A model generated the notes under the pieces. That model had not been told where the DNA came from, made no database searches, and saw only the letters and a list, made by a program, of their open reading frames with translations. Position numbers and translations under genes: made by a program. From Paracoccaceae bacterium (lineage in GTDB: Bacteria > Pseudomonadota > Alphaproteobacteria > Rhodobacterales > Rhodobacteraceae), in assembly GCA_003511785.1 (NCBI GenBank), contig DOIS01000167.1:1-7000 (forward strand): DNA of 7,000 bases. The letters are read 5' to 3'. The number at the start of each line of letters is the position of its first letter. Within the stretch, counting starts at the first letter, position 1. This document shows, piece after piece, positions 1 to 5,908 of this stretch.

Positions 1-20
1 TTTTTCAGCAGCCTGTTAAT
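1..20. repeat. Left copy of an insertion-sequence-like terminal repeat
   Basis: The first 20 bases match the reverse complement of bases 6972-6991 at 19 of 20 positions; the only difference is T16 here against C in the other copy. The shared core is tttttcagcagcctg. From memory, the reverse-complement form GGCTGCTGAAAAAGTC resembles the ends of IS1182-type insertion sequences, but that assignment is not checked. In this orientation the element body would lie to the left of the window, with its end near base 15. No transposase is visible, so this is only an edge. Confidence 0.6.
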
Positions 21-42
21 CCCGCCGCACCCGGCCTATACT
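13..42 (+). promoter_or_regulatory. Possible sigma70-type promoter of bcp, -35 overlapping the repeat end
   Basis: TATACT at 37-42 is a five-of-six match to the -10 consensus. CTGTTA at 13-18, separated by 18 bases, is only a weak -35 (three of six). Predicted transcription would begin near base 49, leaving a short leader before the bcp ribosome binding site. The -35 half straddles the end of the 1-20 repeat, so the insertion may have supplied it. This is inferred from spacing and consensus only. Confidence 0.3.
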
Positions 43-77
43 CCGCGCCACCCATCCCCGAGCGTCAAGGAGAGACC

Positions 78-551
78 ATGTCCGACACCACCCCCGCCGC
101 GACCGACACCGCCCCGGATTTCACCCTGCCGCGCGATGGCGGCGGCGAGGTCAGCCTGTCCGATCTGCGCGGCGCGCCGGTCGTGCTGTTCTTCTATCCC
201 CGCGATGATACGCCGGGCTGCACCAAGGAATCCATCGGCTTTTCCCAGCATTTGCAGGAGTTCGCCGATGCCGGTGCGCAGGTCTTCGGCATCTCGAAGG
301 ACACCGTCGCCAAGCATGACAAGTTCGTGGCCAAGTACGAGCTGACCGTGCCGCTCTTGTCCGATGCCGAAGGCTCGGTCTGCGAGGACTACGGCGTCTG
401 GGTCGAGAAGAACATGTATGGCCGCAAATCCATGGGAATCGAGCGGTCCACCTTCCTGATCGACGCCGAAGGGCGGATCGCGCGGGTCTGGCGCAAGGTC
501 AAGGTCGATGGCCATGTGGCCGAGGTGCTGGAGGCGGTGCGCGCGCTCTGA
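78..551 (+). CDS. bcp: Bcp/PrxQ-type thioredoxin-dependent peroxiredoxin
   Basis: This 157-residue protein has the usual length of the Bcp (PrxQ) family of cytosolic thiol peroxidases, which reduce hydrogen peroxide and alkyl hydroperoxides. The N-terminal part has the expected APDFTLPRDGGGEVSLSDL segment (12-30). The active site follows as YPRDDTPGCTKES (40-52), with the peroxidatic cysteine at Cys48 and Thr45 and Pro46 before it. The C-terminal part has the family signature YGVWVEKNMYGRKSMGIERS (105-124). The resolving cysteine found five residues after the peroxidatic one in E. coli Bcp is replaced by Ile53. The only other cysteine is Cys102, so it is either a one-cysteine enzyme or resolves through Cys102 or a partner thiol. 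An AAGGAG ribosome binding site at 67-72 fixes the ATG at 78. There is no signal peptide. The decayed DUF455 gene follows 62 bases downstream on the same strand. Confidence 0.95.
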   Translation: MSDTTPAATDTAPDFTLPRDGGGEVSLSDLRGAPVVLFFYPRDDTPGCTKESIGFSQHLQEFADAGAQVFGISKDTVAKHDKFVAKYELTVPLLSDAEGSVCEDYGVWVEKNMYGRKSMGIERSTFLIDAEGRIARVWRKVKVDGHVAEVLEAVRAL

Positions 552-573
552 GCGTCGCGCGCTCTTGACAGCG

Positions 574-602
574 CCGCCCGGCCCGCGCGATGGGCCGGGC
601 GG
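574..602 (+). other. Strong GC hairpin ending at the ribosome binding site of the next gene
   Basis: CCGCCCGGCCC (574-584) pairs perfectly with GGGCCGGGCGG (592-602): an 11-base-pair stem with a 7-base loop. No T-run follows, so it is not a standard intrinsic terminator. Its last two bases overlap the start of the GGAAAGGA ribosome binding site (601-608) of the following gene. It could attenuate read-through from bcp, protect the bcp mRNA 3' end, or limit ribosome access. Confidence 0.5.
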
Positions 603-613
603 AAAGGATACCC

Positions 614-1172
614 ATGCCCGAGACCCTGACCGAAATGGCCTGCGCGGTGCTGGAAACCGCCGACGGGCACGAAAAGACCGCGCTGTCGCGCAAGATGGCC
701 GCGCGCTGGGTCGCCGCCCGCAAGGGCGAGGCCGAGCCGATCGAGGTGGGCGAGGCGTCCCCGCCCCTGCGCCCGGCCCGCCCATGCCGGAATGGGGCGC
801 GCCGCCGAGGATACATCAACGGACCTGATGGGACGGCTGGCTGTGGTGCCCATGGTCCTCGAGGCGCGCGGGCTGGACGTGACGCCCGGCATGATCGACG
901 TGTTCAGCAAGGCCGGGCTGAAAGACGCCGTCGCCGCGCTCGAGACGATCTATGCCGAGGAGGTCGGGCATGTGGCCTATGGCTCGAAATGGTTCCACTT
1001 TCTCTGCGGGCGCGAAAACACCGACCCGAAGGATGCCTTTCACGCCCTGGTGCAGCGCTATTTTCATGGCCCCCTCAAGTCCCCTTTCAACGAGGAAAAG
1101 CGCGCCGAAGCCGGCCTGCCGCCGGATTTCTACTGGCCCCTGTCGGAGGACATGGCCCCGCCGGGCGGCTGA
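614..1172 (+). pseudogene. DUF455-family ferritin-like protein gene, internally deleted and frameshifted
   Basis: Two parts of one known protein family lie side by side in different frames. The 5' part starts at ATG 614 behind GGAAAGGA (601-608) and encodes MPETLTEMACAVLETADGHE through ASPPLRPARP, the typical N-terminus of DUF455 ferritin-like proteins. The 3' part lies in the next frame and reads PAHAGMGRAAEDTSTDLMGR from 777, then the family C-terminus with EEVGHVAYGSKWFHFLCG and FNEEKRAEAGLPPDFYWPL, stopping at 1172. The join falls in GC-rich sequence at about 773-782. From memory of the family (about 265-275 residues), roughly 85-90 residues are missing. They normally include the helix pair with HIE and DEESKH metal ligands. 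The original function is poorly known, probably metal-related. No intact product can be made. The ATG at 792 could at most yield a 126-residue fragment, and I see no good ribosome binding site for it. A sequencing error alone cannot explain the missing block. Confidence 0.85.
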
Positions 1173-1180
1173 GCCGCGCG

Positions 1181-1207
1181 CGGGCGCCCGAAAACCGGGC
1201 ACGCCCG
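1181..1207 (+). other. GC-rich hairpin after the decayed DUF455 gene
   Basis: CGGGCGCCCG (1181-1190) folds back across the loop AAAAC on CGGGC (1196-1200) and then GCCCG (1203-1207). That gives about 10 base pairs with a two-base bulge (1201-1202). It starts nine bases after the stop codon at 1172. No T-run follows, so it is at best a weak or Rho-assisted terminator separating this gene from the peptidase operon. Confidence 0.4.
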
Positions 1208-1307
1208 GATCAGCGCCCGAGAACCGGCCAACCCCTTTTCAGATCGGCGAAATCCCGCCGGAACACCCCACCTGCGCGGCGAATCCGCCGACCGCCGGTC
1301 AACCAAC

Positions 1308-1336
1308 TTGCGCAAAACCCGTGCGCTCGGTATGAC
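1308..1336 (+). promoter_or_regulatory. Candidate sigma70 promoter of the peptidase-bactofilin operon
   Basis: TTGCGC at 1308-1313 and TATGAC at 1331-1336 are separated by 17 bases, the optimal sigma70 spacing. Each is an imperfect consensus match. The start site would be near 1343, giving a leader of about 60 bases before the GTG start at 1404. The 231 bases between the upstream stop and this gene hold no other convincing gene. Confidence 0.4.
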
Positions 1337-1403
1337 CCCGCCCCAAGGGCCGCGCCGGGACGGACGGCACGGCCCGCGGTTGGGATGGGACAAGGAACGG
1401 CGC

Positions 1404-2729
1404 GTGCGCTCACGTCTGGCAATCAGGACTCATGCTTTTCTGGAACGCCACTTTCCCGAACGGCGGGTGTTCCTCAAATCCGACACCGACACCCGGTTCA
1501 TCCGGCTGAAACCCGCGACCCAGCTTTTCGCCTATGCCGGGGCCACGGTGATCGTGGCCTGGGCCATCGTGGCGACGGCGGTGATCCTGATGGACAGCAT
1601 CGGCTCGGGTAATTTCCGCGATCAGGCCAAGCGCGACCAGCAGACCTATCAGGAGCGGCTGAACGCCATGGCGCGCGAGCGCGACGCCCGCGCCGAGGAG
1701 GCGCTGGCCGCGCAGGACCGGTTCAACGCGGCGCTTGAGCAGATCTCGGCCATGCAGTCGGAACTGCTGGCCTCCGAGACCCGGCGGCGGGAGCTGGAGA
1801 CGGGCATCGAGGTGATTCAGGCCACCCTGCGCCAGACAATGCGCGAGCGCGAGGAGGCCCGCCTGGCCCTGGCCGAGATGCGCGCCGAGACGCAGGGCTC
1901 GGACCGGGCCATCGCCGCCAGCGTGCCGGTGCAGATGGGGCTCATGGCCGAGGCGCTGGCCGAGACCGCCGCCGAGCGCGACATGGTGATGAACGACGCC
2001 ATGCTGGCATTGACCCAGCGCGACGAGCTGGAGATGGAAATCCGCCTGATGCGCGAGCAGAACGACCAGATCTTCCGCCAGTTGGAAGAGGCGGTGGCAA
2101 TCTCGATCGAACCGCTGGACAAGATGTTCCGCAGCGCGGGCCTGCCCACCGACCGCATCATCGAGCAGGTGCGGCGCGGCTATAGCGGCCAGGGCGGCCC
2201 GCTCACGCCGCTGAGCTTTTCCACCATGGGCGAGGAGGAGCTCAGCCCCGAGGAGGCGCGCGCCAACCGGCTGCTGGGCCAGATGGACCGGCTCAACCTC
2301 TATCGCCTGGCCGCCGAGCGCGCGCCCTTCGCCAGCCCGGTCAAGGCGGCGGTGCGCTATACCAGCGGCTTCGGCTGGCGCCGCGACCCCAAGACCGGCG
2401 GGCGCCGGATGCATAACGGCAGCGATTTCGCGGGCCCCCACGGCACCGACATCTTCGCCACTGCCGACGGCGTGGTGACCCATGCCGGCTGGTCCTCGGG
2501 CTTTGGCCGGCTGGTCAAGATCCAGCACGATTTCGGCATCGAAACCTACTATGCCCACAACACGCGTATTCGCGTGAAGAAGGGCCAAAGGGTCTCGCGC
2601 GGTCAGCACATTGCTGATATGGGTAGCACCGGACGGTCCACCGGCACCCACCTGCACTACGAGGTCCACGTGAACGGCAAACCGGTTAACCCCATGACCT
2701 ATATCAAGGCTGCGAGAGATGTTTTCTAA
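1404..2729 (+). CDS. Membrane-anchored M23 (LytM) family metallopeptidase with coiled-coil N-terminus
   Basis: This 441-residue protein is a probable peptidoglycan endopeptidase. A basic cytoplasmic segment (1-40, including ERHFPERRVFLKSDTDTRFI) precedes one hydrophobic helix (about 41-63, AYAGATVIVAWAIVATAVIL). A long charged region rich in Glu, Arg and Ala (about 70-225) is probably coiled coil in the periplasm. The C-terminal LytM domain (about 325-435) has all zinc and catalytic motifs: HNGSD (His337, Asp341), YAHN (His385) and HLHYE (His416, His418), so it should be active. This architecture is typical of Rhodobacterales M23 proteins; I believe the N-terminal part is classed as DUF5930. 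GTG at 1404 is chosen because AAGGA lies at 1392-1396 and homologues begin at this point; an upstream in-frame start would add unlikely GC-rich sequence. It overlaps the bactofilin gene by 11 bases, suggesting co-translation and a joint role in positioned wall remodelling. Confidence 0.93.
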   Translation: MRSRLAIRTHAFLERHFPERRVFLKSDTDTRFIRLKPATQLFAYAGATVIVAWAIVATAVILMDSIGSGNFRDQAKRDQQTYQERLNAMARERDARAEEALAAQDRFNAALEQISAMQSELLASETRRRELETGIEVIQATLRQTMREREEARLALAEMRAETQGSDRAIAASVPVQMGLMAEALAETAAERDMVMNDAMLALTQRDELEMEIRLMREQNDQIFRQLEEAVAISIEPLDKMFRSAGLPTDRIIEQVRRGYSGQGGPLTPLSFSTMGEEELSPEEARANRLLGQMDRLNLYRLAAERAPFASPVKAAVRYTSGFGWRRDPKTGGRRMHNGSDFAGPHGTDIFATADGVVTHAGWSSGFGRLVKIQHDFGIETYYAHNTRIRVKKGQRVSRGQHIADMGSTGRSTGTHLHYEVHVNGKPVNPMTYIKAARDVF

Positions 2730-3285
2730 GAGCAAGATCAACGAGCCCGGCCCCAAGGCCGCCGAGCCGCCCCAATCCGCCCCGAGCAGTGCCCCGCCGG
2801 CCCCGGAAAAGAGCGATTTCAAGGCCAGCGCGCCCAAGGCCAAGCCGCCCGCCTCGATGCTGTCGGCCGATCTGCACATCACCGGCAACATCAAGACCAC
2901 CGGCGACATCCAGGTCGAGGGCACGGTCGAGGGCGACATCCGCGCGCATCTGCTGACCATCGGCGGAAGCGCCACGATCAAGGGCGAGGTGATCGCCGAT
3001 GACGTGGTCATCAACGGCCGCATCGTGGGCCGGGTGCGCGGTCTGAAGGTGCGCCTGACGTCCACCGCGCGGGTCGAGGGCGACATCGTCCACAAGACCA
3101 TCGCGATCGAGAGCGGCGCCCATTTCGAGGGCTCGGTGCAGCGCCAGGACGACCCGCTCAACCCCGGGCGCGGCGGCCAGGGCGGCGGTCAGGCAGCCCA
3201 GGGTGGCGGCCCGGGCGGCAAGCCCCAGGGCCAGCAGCCCGCCCAGGCCGGTGGCGGCCAGCGCGCGGGCGGCGGCAACGGCTGA
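2719..3285 (+). CDS. Bactofilin, polymer-forming cytoskeletal protein
   Basis: The 188-residue product has a bactofilin (DUF583) domain at about 48-142, a right-handed beta-helix that self-assembles into filaments without nucleotide. The repeats are visible as short beta-rungs ending in glycine: ITGNIKTTGDIQVEGTVEGD, ATIKGEVIADDVVINGRIVG and ARVEGDIVHKTIAI. The N-terminus MFSKSKIN closely resembles the membrane-targeting peptide of Caulobacter crescentus BacA (MFSK start). A Pro/Ala/Ser/Lys-rich linker follows (10-46). The tail (about 149-188) is almost wholly Gly, Gln, Ala and Pro and probably disordered. ATG 2719 overlaps the end of the M23 gene in another frame, with AAGG at 2706-2709 as a possible ribosome binding site. 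Bactofilins paired with M23 peptidases are known from Helicobacter (CcmA/Csd1) and stalked or budding alphaproteobacteria, where they shape the wall. The same role here is inference from context. Confidence 0.95.
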   Translation: MFSKSKINEPGPKAAEPPQSAPSSAPPAPEKSDFKASAPKAKPPASMLSADLHITGNIKTTGDIQVEGTVEGDIRAHLLTIGGSATIKGEVIADDVVINGRIVGRVRGLKVRLTSTARVEGDIVHKTIAIESGAHFEGSVQRQDDPLNPGRGGQGGGQAAQGGGPGGKPQGQQPAQAGGGQRAGGGNG

Positions 3286-3312
3286 CGCCCCCAAAACGGT
3301 TGAAGCAACACG

Positions 3313-3340
3313 CGCCACGGCCCCCCGGTCGTGGCGTTTT
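3313..3340 (+). terminator. Rho-independent terminator of the peptidase-bactofilin operon
   Basis: CGCCACG (3313-3319) pairs with CGTGGCG (3330-3336). The stem extends inwards by a G-T pair and two C-G pairs to a CCCC loop, giving 10 base pairs. TTTT (3337-3340) and a further TTT after CG follow directly. It sits 28 bases after the bactofilin stop. No T-run lies on the opposite strand, so it acts for the plus strand only. Confidence 0.85.
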
Positions 3341-3360
3341 CGTTTGACCGGGGTCCGATA

Positions 3361-3395
3361 CGGTCGGGCTTCCTCCGTGCCCGGAGGCGCGACCG
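3361..3395. other. Imperfect hairpin between the convergent bactofilin and kinase genes
   Basis: CCTCCG (3372-3377) pairs with CGGAGG (3382-3387) around TGCC. An outer CGGTCG (3361-3366) pairs with CGACCG (3390-3395), with a small internal loop between the two stems. It lies 18 bases beyond the histidine kinase stop codon. No T-run follows on the minus strand, so a terminator role for the kinase gene is only possible. Confidence 0.35.
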
Positions 3396-3412
3396 AGACC
3401 GCACCCCCGCCG

Positions 3413-4732
3413 CTAGCGCGCGATCACGATGTCGGCGCACAGCCCGCCCAACCCCTCGCTCACCCCCAGCCGCAGCGTCCCGCCATGCGCCCGGGCGATG
3501 TCGTTGACGATGGCCAGGCCCAGCCCGACGCCGCTGCCGCAGTCCTGGTTGCGCGCCGGATCGAGCCGCGCGAAGGGCTTGATCGCCTCGGCGCGCAGGT
3601 CGGGCGGGATGCCGGGGCCGTCATCCTCGACCCGGAATCGCAGCGCCCGGTCGGTCAGCGTCACCGACAGCTCGGCCCGGCTGCCATAGCGCACCGCGTT
3701 CGCAATCAGGTTCTCCAACGCGCGCCGGATCGCCAGCGGCCGCAGGTCCACCGCGCCCGCCCCCTCGGTCGCCACCAGCCGGACCGGGGCGCCGGCGCGC
3801 TGCGCATCCGCGATCACGGCCTGCGCCAGAGCGACCGGGTCGCAGCTCTCGACCTCGCCCCCGGCCTCGCCCCGCGCGAAATCCAGGAACGCGTCCAGCA
3901 GCGCCTGCATCTCGTCGACGTCGCGGCGCAGCGGCGCGGCGTCGGCCTCGTCCAGCAGGGCCAGTTCCAGTTTCATCCGCGTGAGAGGGGTGCGCAGGTC
4001 GTGGCTCACCCCCGACAGCATCAGTGTGCGCTGCTCGATATAGCGTTCGATCCGGGCGCGCATGTCGAGAAAGGCGCTGCCCGCGATGCGCACCTCGGTC
4101 GCGCCGCGGGGCGTGTAGGGCACGCTACGGCCGCGCCCGAAGGCCTCGGCCGCCTGCGCCAACCGGCGGATCGGCCTGAGCTGGTTGCGCATGTAGAGAA
4201 AGGCGATCACCGTCATCAGAAGGCCGAACCCCAGCATGGTGACGATCAGCTGATGGGGTGCGGCGGCGCTGACCCGGCGGCGGTTGAAGCTGAACTCCGC
4301 CGTGCCGAATTCGGTGTCGAGATAGAGCTGCATGTCGCGGCTGTCGGGAAAGACCACGCTGCGCACCCCCGGCAGGGTCAGGCGAAACACCCGCGCCACG
4401 GTCGGTGCGGTGAAGTCGTACCAACGGCTCACGTCATCCTCGGGCAGCGCCCCCGGCGCGACGAAGCGCAGCTCGATCTGGAGCGGCTCGAGCAGCGGGG
4501 CGGCGCGGGCCAGCGCCTCGGCCTGGCTCTGCGCCCCGTCGACCTGGGCGCGCACCATCGCCAGTTCGCGCACCATGGTCAGGGTCATCTGGGTGGTCAC
4601 GTCCTCGAGATGGCGGCCGATGAAGACCACCGAGACCACGAGCTGGATCACCACGATCGGCAGCACCATGATAAGCGCGGCCCGGACGAACAGGCTGCGC
4701 GGCATATACTGTTTGAGCCAGTGAAACGACAT
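3413..4732 (-). CDS. EnvZ-type membrane sensor histidine kinase
   Basis: The 439-residue protein is a complete two-component sensor kinase. A first membrane helix (about 14-38, LFVRAALIMVLPIVVIQLVV) is followed by a periplasmic sensing region (about 39-158), a second helix (about 161-180) and a HAMP linker (about 181-234). The dimerisation/phosphotransfer domain carries the H-box LSGVSHDLRTPLTRM with His244 as the predicted phosphorylated residue; SHDLRTPLTR is typical of the EnvZ subgroup. The ATPase domain has the N-box ENLIANAVRYG (Asn341, Asn345), G1 box EDDGPGIP (371-374 DGPG), a PF motif (386-387) and G2 box GSGVGLGLA (399-407). All key residues are intact. The signal is unknown; osmotic or envelope sensing is only suggested by the EnvZ resemblance. 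No response-regulator gene lies next to it: upstream is a divergent hydrolase, downstream the convergent bactofilin. Its partner, probably OmpR-like, must be encoded elsewhere. The ATG at 4732 has only a weak upstream AGG. Confidence 0.92.
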   Translation of the reverse strand: MSFHWLKQYMPRSLFVRAALIMVLPIVVIQLVVSVVFIGRHLEDVTTQMTLTMVRELAMVRAQVDGAQSQAEALARAAPLLEPLQIELRFVAPGALPEDDVSRWYDFTAPTVARVFRLTLPGVRSVVFPDSRDMQLYLDTEFGTAEFSFNRRRVSAAAPHQLIVTMLGFGLLMTVIAFLYMRNQLRPIRRLAQAAEAFGRGRSVPYTPRGATEVRIAGSAFLDMRARIERYIEQRTLMLSGVSHDLRTPLTRMKLELALLDEADAAPLRRDVDEMQALLDAFLDFARGEAGGEVESCDPVALAQAVIADAQRAGAPVRLVATEGAGAVDLRPLAIRRALENLIANAVRYGSRAELSVTLTDRALRFRVEDDGPGIPPDLRAEAIKPFARLDPARNQDCGSGVGLGLAIVNDIARAHGGTLRLGVSEGLGGLCADIVIAR

Positions 4733-4768
4733 GCGCTAAGCCTAGTGCGGAATGCAGGCCGGCGGAAT

Positions 4769-4786
4769 CGCGAAATCCGTTTCGCG
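4769..4786. promoter_or_regulatory. Inverted repeat in the divergent kinase-hydrolase intergenic region
   Basis: CGCGAAA (4769-4775) and TTTCGCG (4780-4786) form a perfect 7-base inverted repeat around TCCG. It lies between two divergent start codons (4732 and 4840), so it could be a shared operator. It could also simply form an RNA hairpin. A second short hairpin, GCCCGC-ATC-GCGGGC (4802-4816), lies just before the hydrolase ribosome binding site. No clear promoter boxes were found in this gap. Confidence 0.35.
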
Positions 4787-4839
4787 GCGCACGGCCCCGC
4801 AGCCCGCATCGCGGGCAGCCAATGGGAGAGACGCGCGCC

Positions 4840-5763
4840 ATGACCACCCCGCCCGAGGAGTTCGACCCGCCCGCCGGCCAGACGATGACGCTGGAGCCCG
4901 GTCTGCGCCGCATCCTGGCGCCCAACCCCTCGCCGATGACCTTTCGCGGCACCAACACCTACCTGCTGGGCACGCGCGGGCTCGCGGTGATCGACCCCGG
5001 CCCGGCCGACGACAGCCACCTGGCCGCGATCCTAGACGCGGTCGGGCCAGGCCAGCGCATCACCCATATCGTGGTCACGCATGCCCATGTGGACCACTCG
5101 CCGCTGACCCGCCCGCTGGCCGAGCGCACCGGCGCGCCGGTGCTGGCCTTCGGCGGGGCGGAGGCCGGGCGCAGCGCGGTGATGGCGCGGCTGGCCGAGC
5201 AGGGCCTGGCCGGCGGCGGCGAGGGTATCGACGCCGCGTTCCGCCCCGACCGGACCCTGCGCGATGGCGAGGAGATCGCCGGGGACGGCTGGACGCTCGA
5301 GGTGGTCCATACGCCGGGTCACCTGGGCAATCATATCGCGCTGGCCTGGGGCGACGCCTGTTTCACCGCCGATCACGTCATGGGCTGGGCCAGTTCCCTG
5401 GTCTCTCCGCCCGATGGCGACCTGACCGATTTCATGGCCTCCTGCCGACGGCTGCGGGCGCGTGACTGGCGGGTGTTCCACCCCGGCCACGGCGCGCCGG
5501 TGACCGATCCGGCGGCGCGGCTCGACTGGCTGATCGCGCATCGCGAGGGGCGCGAGGCGCAGATCCTCGAGACCCTTTCCCGGGCCCCGGCCGACGCCCG
5601 GGACCTGGCCGCCCGAATCTACACCGACACGCCCCCCGCCCTGCTGCCGGCCGCCGCGCGCAACGTCTTCGCCCACCTGGTCGATCTGCACCAACGCGGC
5701 CGCGTCCGGGCCCTCCCCGACCTGGCCGTCGGAGCCCGGTTCGAGGTGGTCCAGGGGGTGTGA
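4840..5763 (+). CDS. MBL-fold metallo-hydrolase, LACTB2-like
   Basis: The 307-residue cytosolic protein has a metallo-beta-lactamase fold followed by a small C-terminal winged-helix-like region. The metal site is complete: THAHVDHS gives His81, His83, Asp85 and His86; HTPGH gives His161; TADHVMGW gives Asp178; FHPGHGAP gives His217. The segment PNPSPMTFRGTNTYLLG (28-44), the ADHVMGWASSLVSPPDGDL region and the C-terminal tail (about 225-307) are typical of the LACTB2/glyoxalase II-like subgroup rather than true beta-lactamases. Human LACTB2 is an endoribonuclease, while many bacterial members are annotated as hydroxyacylglutathione hydrolase-like; the substrate here cannot be told. ATG 4840 is preferred to ATG 4822 because GGGAGA (4824-4829) lies at a usable distance before it, and nothing comparable precedes 4822. 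The gene is divergent from the sensor kinase. It ends 70 bases before the tRNA gene, without an obvious terminator. Confidence 0.93.
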   Translation: MTTPPEEFDPPAGQTMTLEPGLRRILAPNPSPMTFRGTNTYLLGTRGLAVIDPGPADDSHLAAILDAVGPGQRITHIVVTHAHVDHSPLTRPLAERTGAPVLAFGGAEAGRSAVMARLAEQGLAGGGEGIDAAFRPDRTLRDGEEIAGDGWTLEVVHTPGHLGNHIALAWGDACFTADHVMGWASSLVSPPDGDLTDFMASCRRLRARDWRVFHPGHGAPVTDPAARLDWLIAHREGREAQILETLSRAPADARDLAARIYTDTPPALLPAAARNVFAHLVDLHQRGRVRALPDLAVGARFEVVQGV

Positions 5764-5768
5764 AAATT

Positions 5769-5821
5769 TTCCAAATTTTTCCGGAAAACCCTCTGGACGC
5801 CCTCCGAGCCCATTGCTATAT
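5769..5821 (+). promoter_or_regulatory. tRNA-Asn promoter with UP-like element
   Basis: CTGGAC (5793-5798) and CTATAT (5816-5821) are -35 and -10 boxes separated by exactly 17 bases. The predicted start lies about six bases before the mature tRNA. Directly upstream, at about -59 to -38, AAATTTTT and AAAA tracts are separated by CCGG, which closely follows the E. coli UP-element pattern of an A/T block, a gap and an A block. This AT-rich stretch (5762-5788) stands out sharply from the surrounding GC-rich DNA. It contains the palindrome TTTTCCGGAAAA (5777-5788). Confidence 0.6.
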
Positions 5822-5833
5822 CGCCCAAACCGT

Positions 5834-5908
5834 TCCGGCGTAGCTCAGCGGTAGAGCAGTTGACTGTTAATCAATTGGTCGTAGGTTCGATCCCTACCGC
5901 CGGAGCCA
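5834..5908 (+). tRNA. tRNA-Asn (anticodon GTT)
   Basis: A full cloverleaf can be drawn. The acceptor stem TCCGGCG (5834-5840) pairs with CGCCGGA (5898-5904). The D stem is GCTC/GAGC (5843-5846 and 5854-5857). The anticodon stem GTTGA/TCAAT (5859-5863 and 5871-5875) encloses loop CTGTTAA, with anticodon GTT at 5866-5868. A five-base variable loop follows. The T arm is GTAGG-TTCGATC-CCTAC (5881-5897). The discriminator base is G5905 and CCA is encoded (5906-5908). GTT reads the asparagine codons AAC and AAT. The 3' half is a common target for site-specific integrases, and the sequence composition changes directly after it. Confidence 0.97.

Noticed and set aside
541..565. Direct repeat of GCGCGCTCT around the bcp stop codon (541-549 and 557-565)
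   Set aside because: It is short and of a composition common in this GC-rich DNA; no function is apparent.
565..570. Perfect TTGACA box just after bcp
   Set aside because: The bases 17-18 positions downstream lie in the GC hairpin and form no -10 box, so a promoter is not supported.
1173..1403. Possible small gene between the DUF455 remnant and the peptidase
   Set aside because: No frame has a plausible start with ribosome binding site and protein-like composition; the stretch is better explained by a hairpin and a promoter.
1410..3161. Very long minus-strand open frame (583 codons) opposite the peptidase and bactofilin genes
   Set aside because: It is a GC-rich shadow frame opposite two clear genes; its His/Gly/Leu-rich composition and lack of motifs show it is not coding.
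3203..4843. Long plus-strand open frame opposite the sensor kinase
   Set aside because: It is a shadow of the kinase gene, rich in Arg, His, Gln and Pro with no domain pattern, and it begins inside the bactofilin gene.
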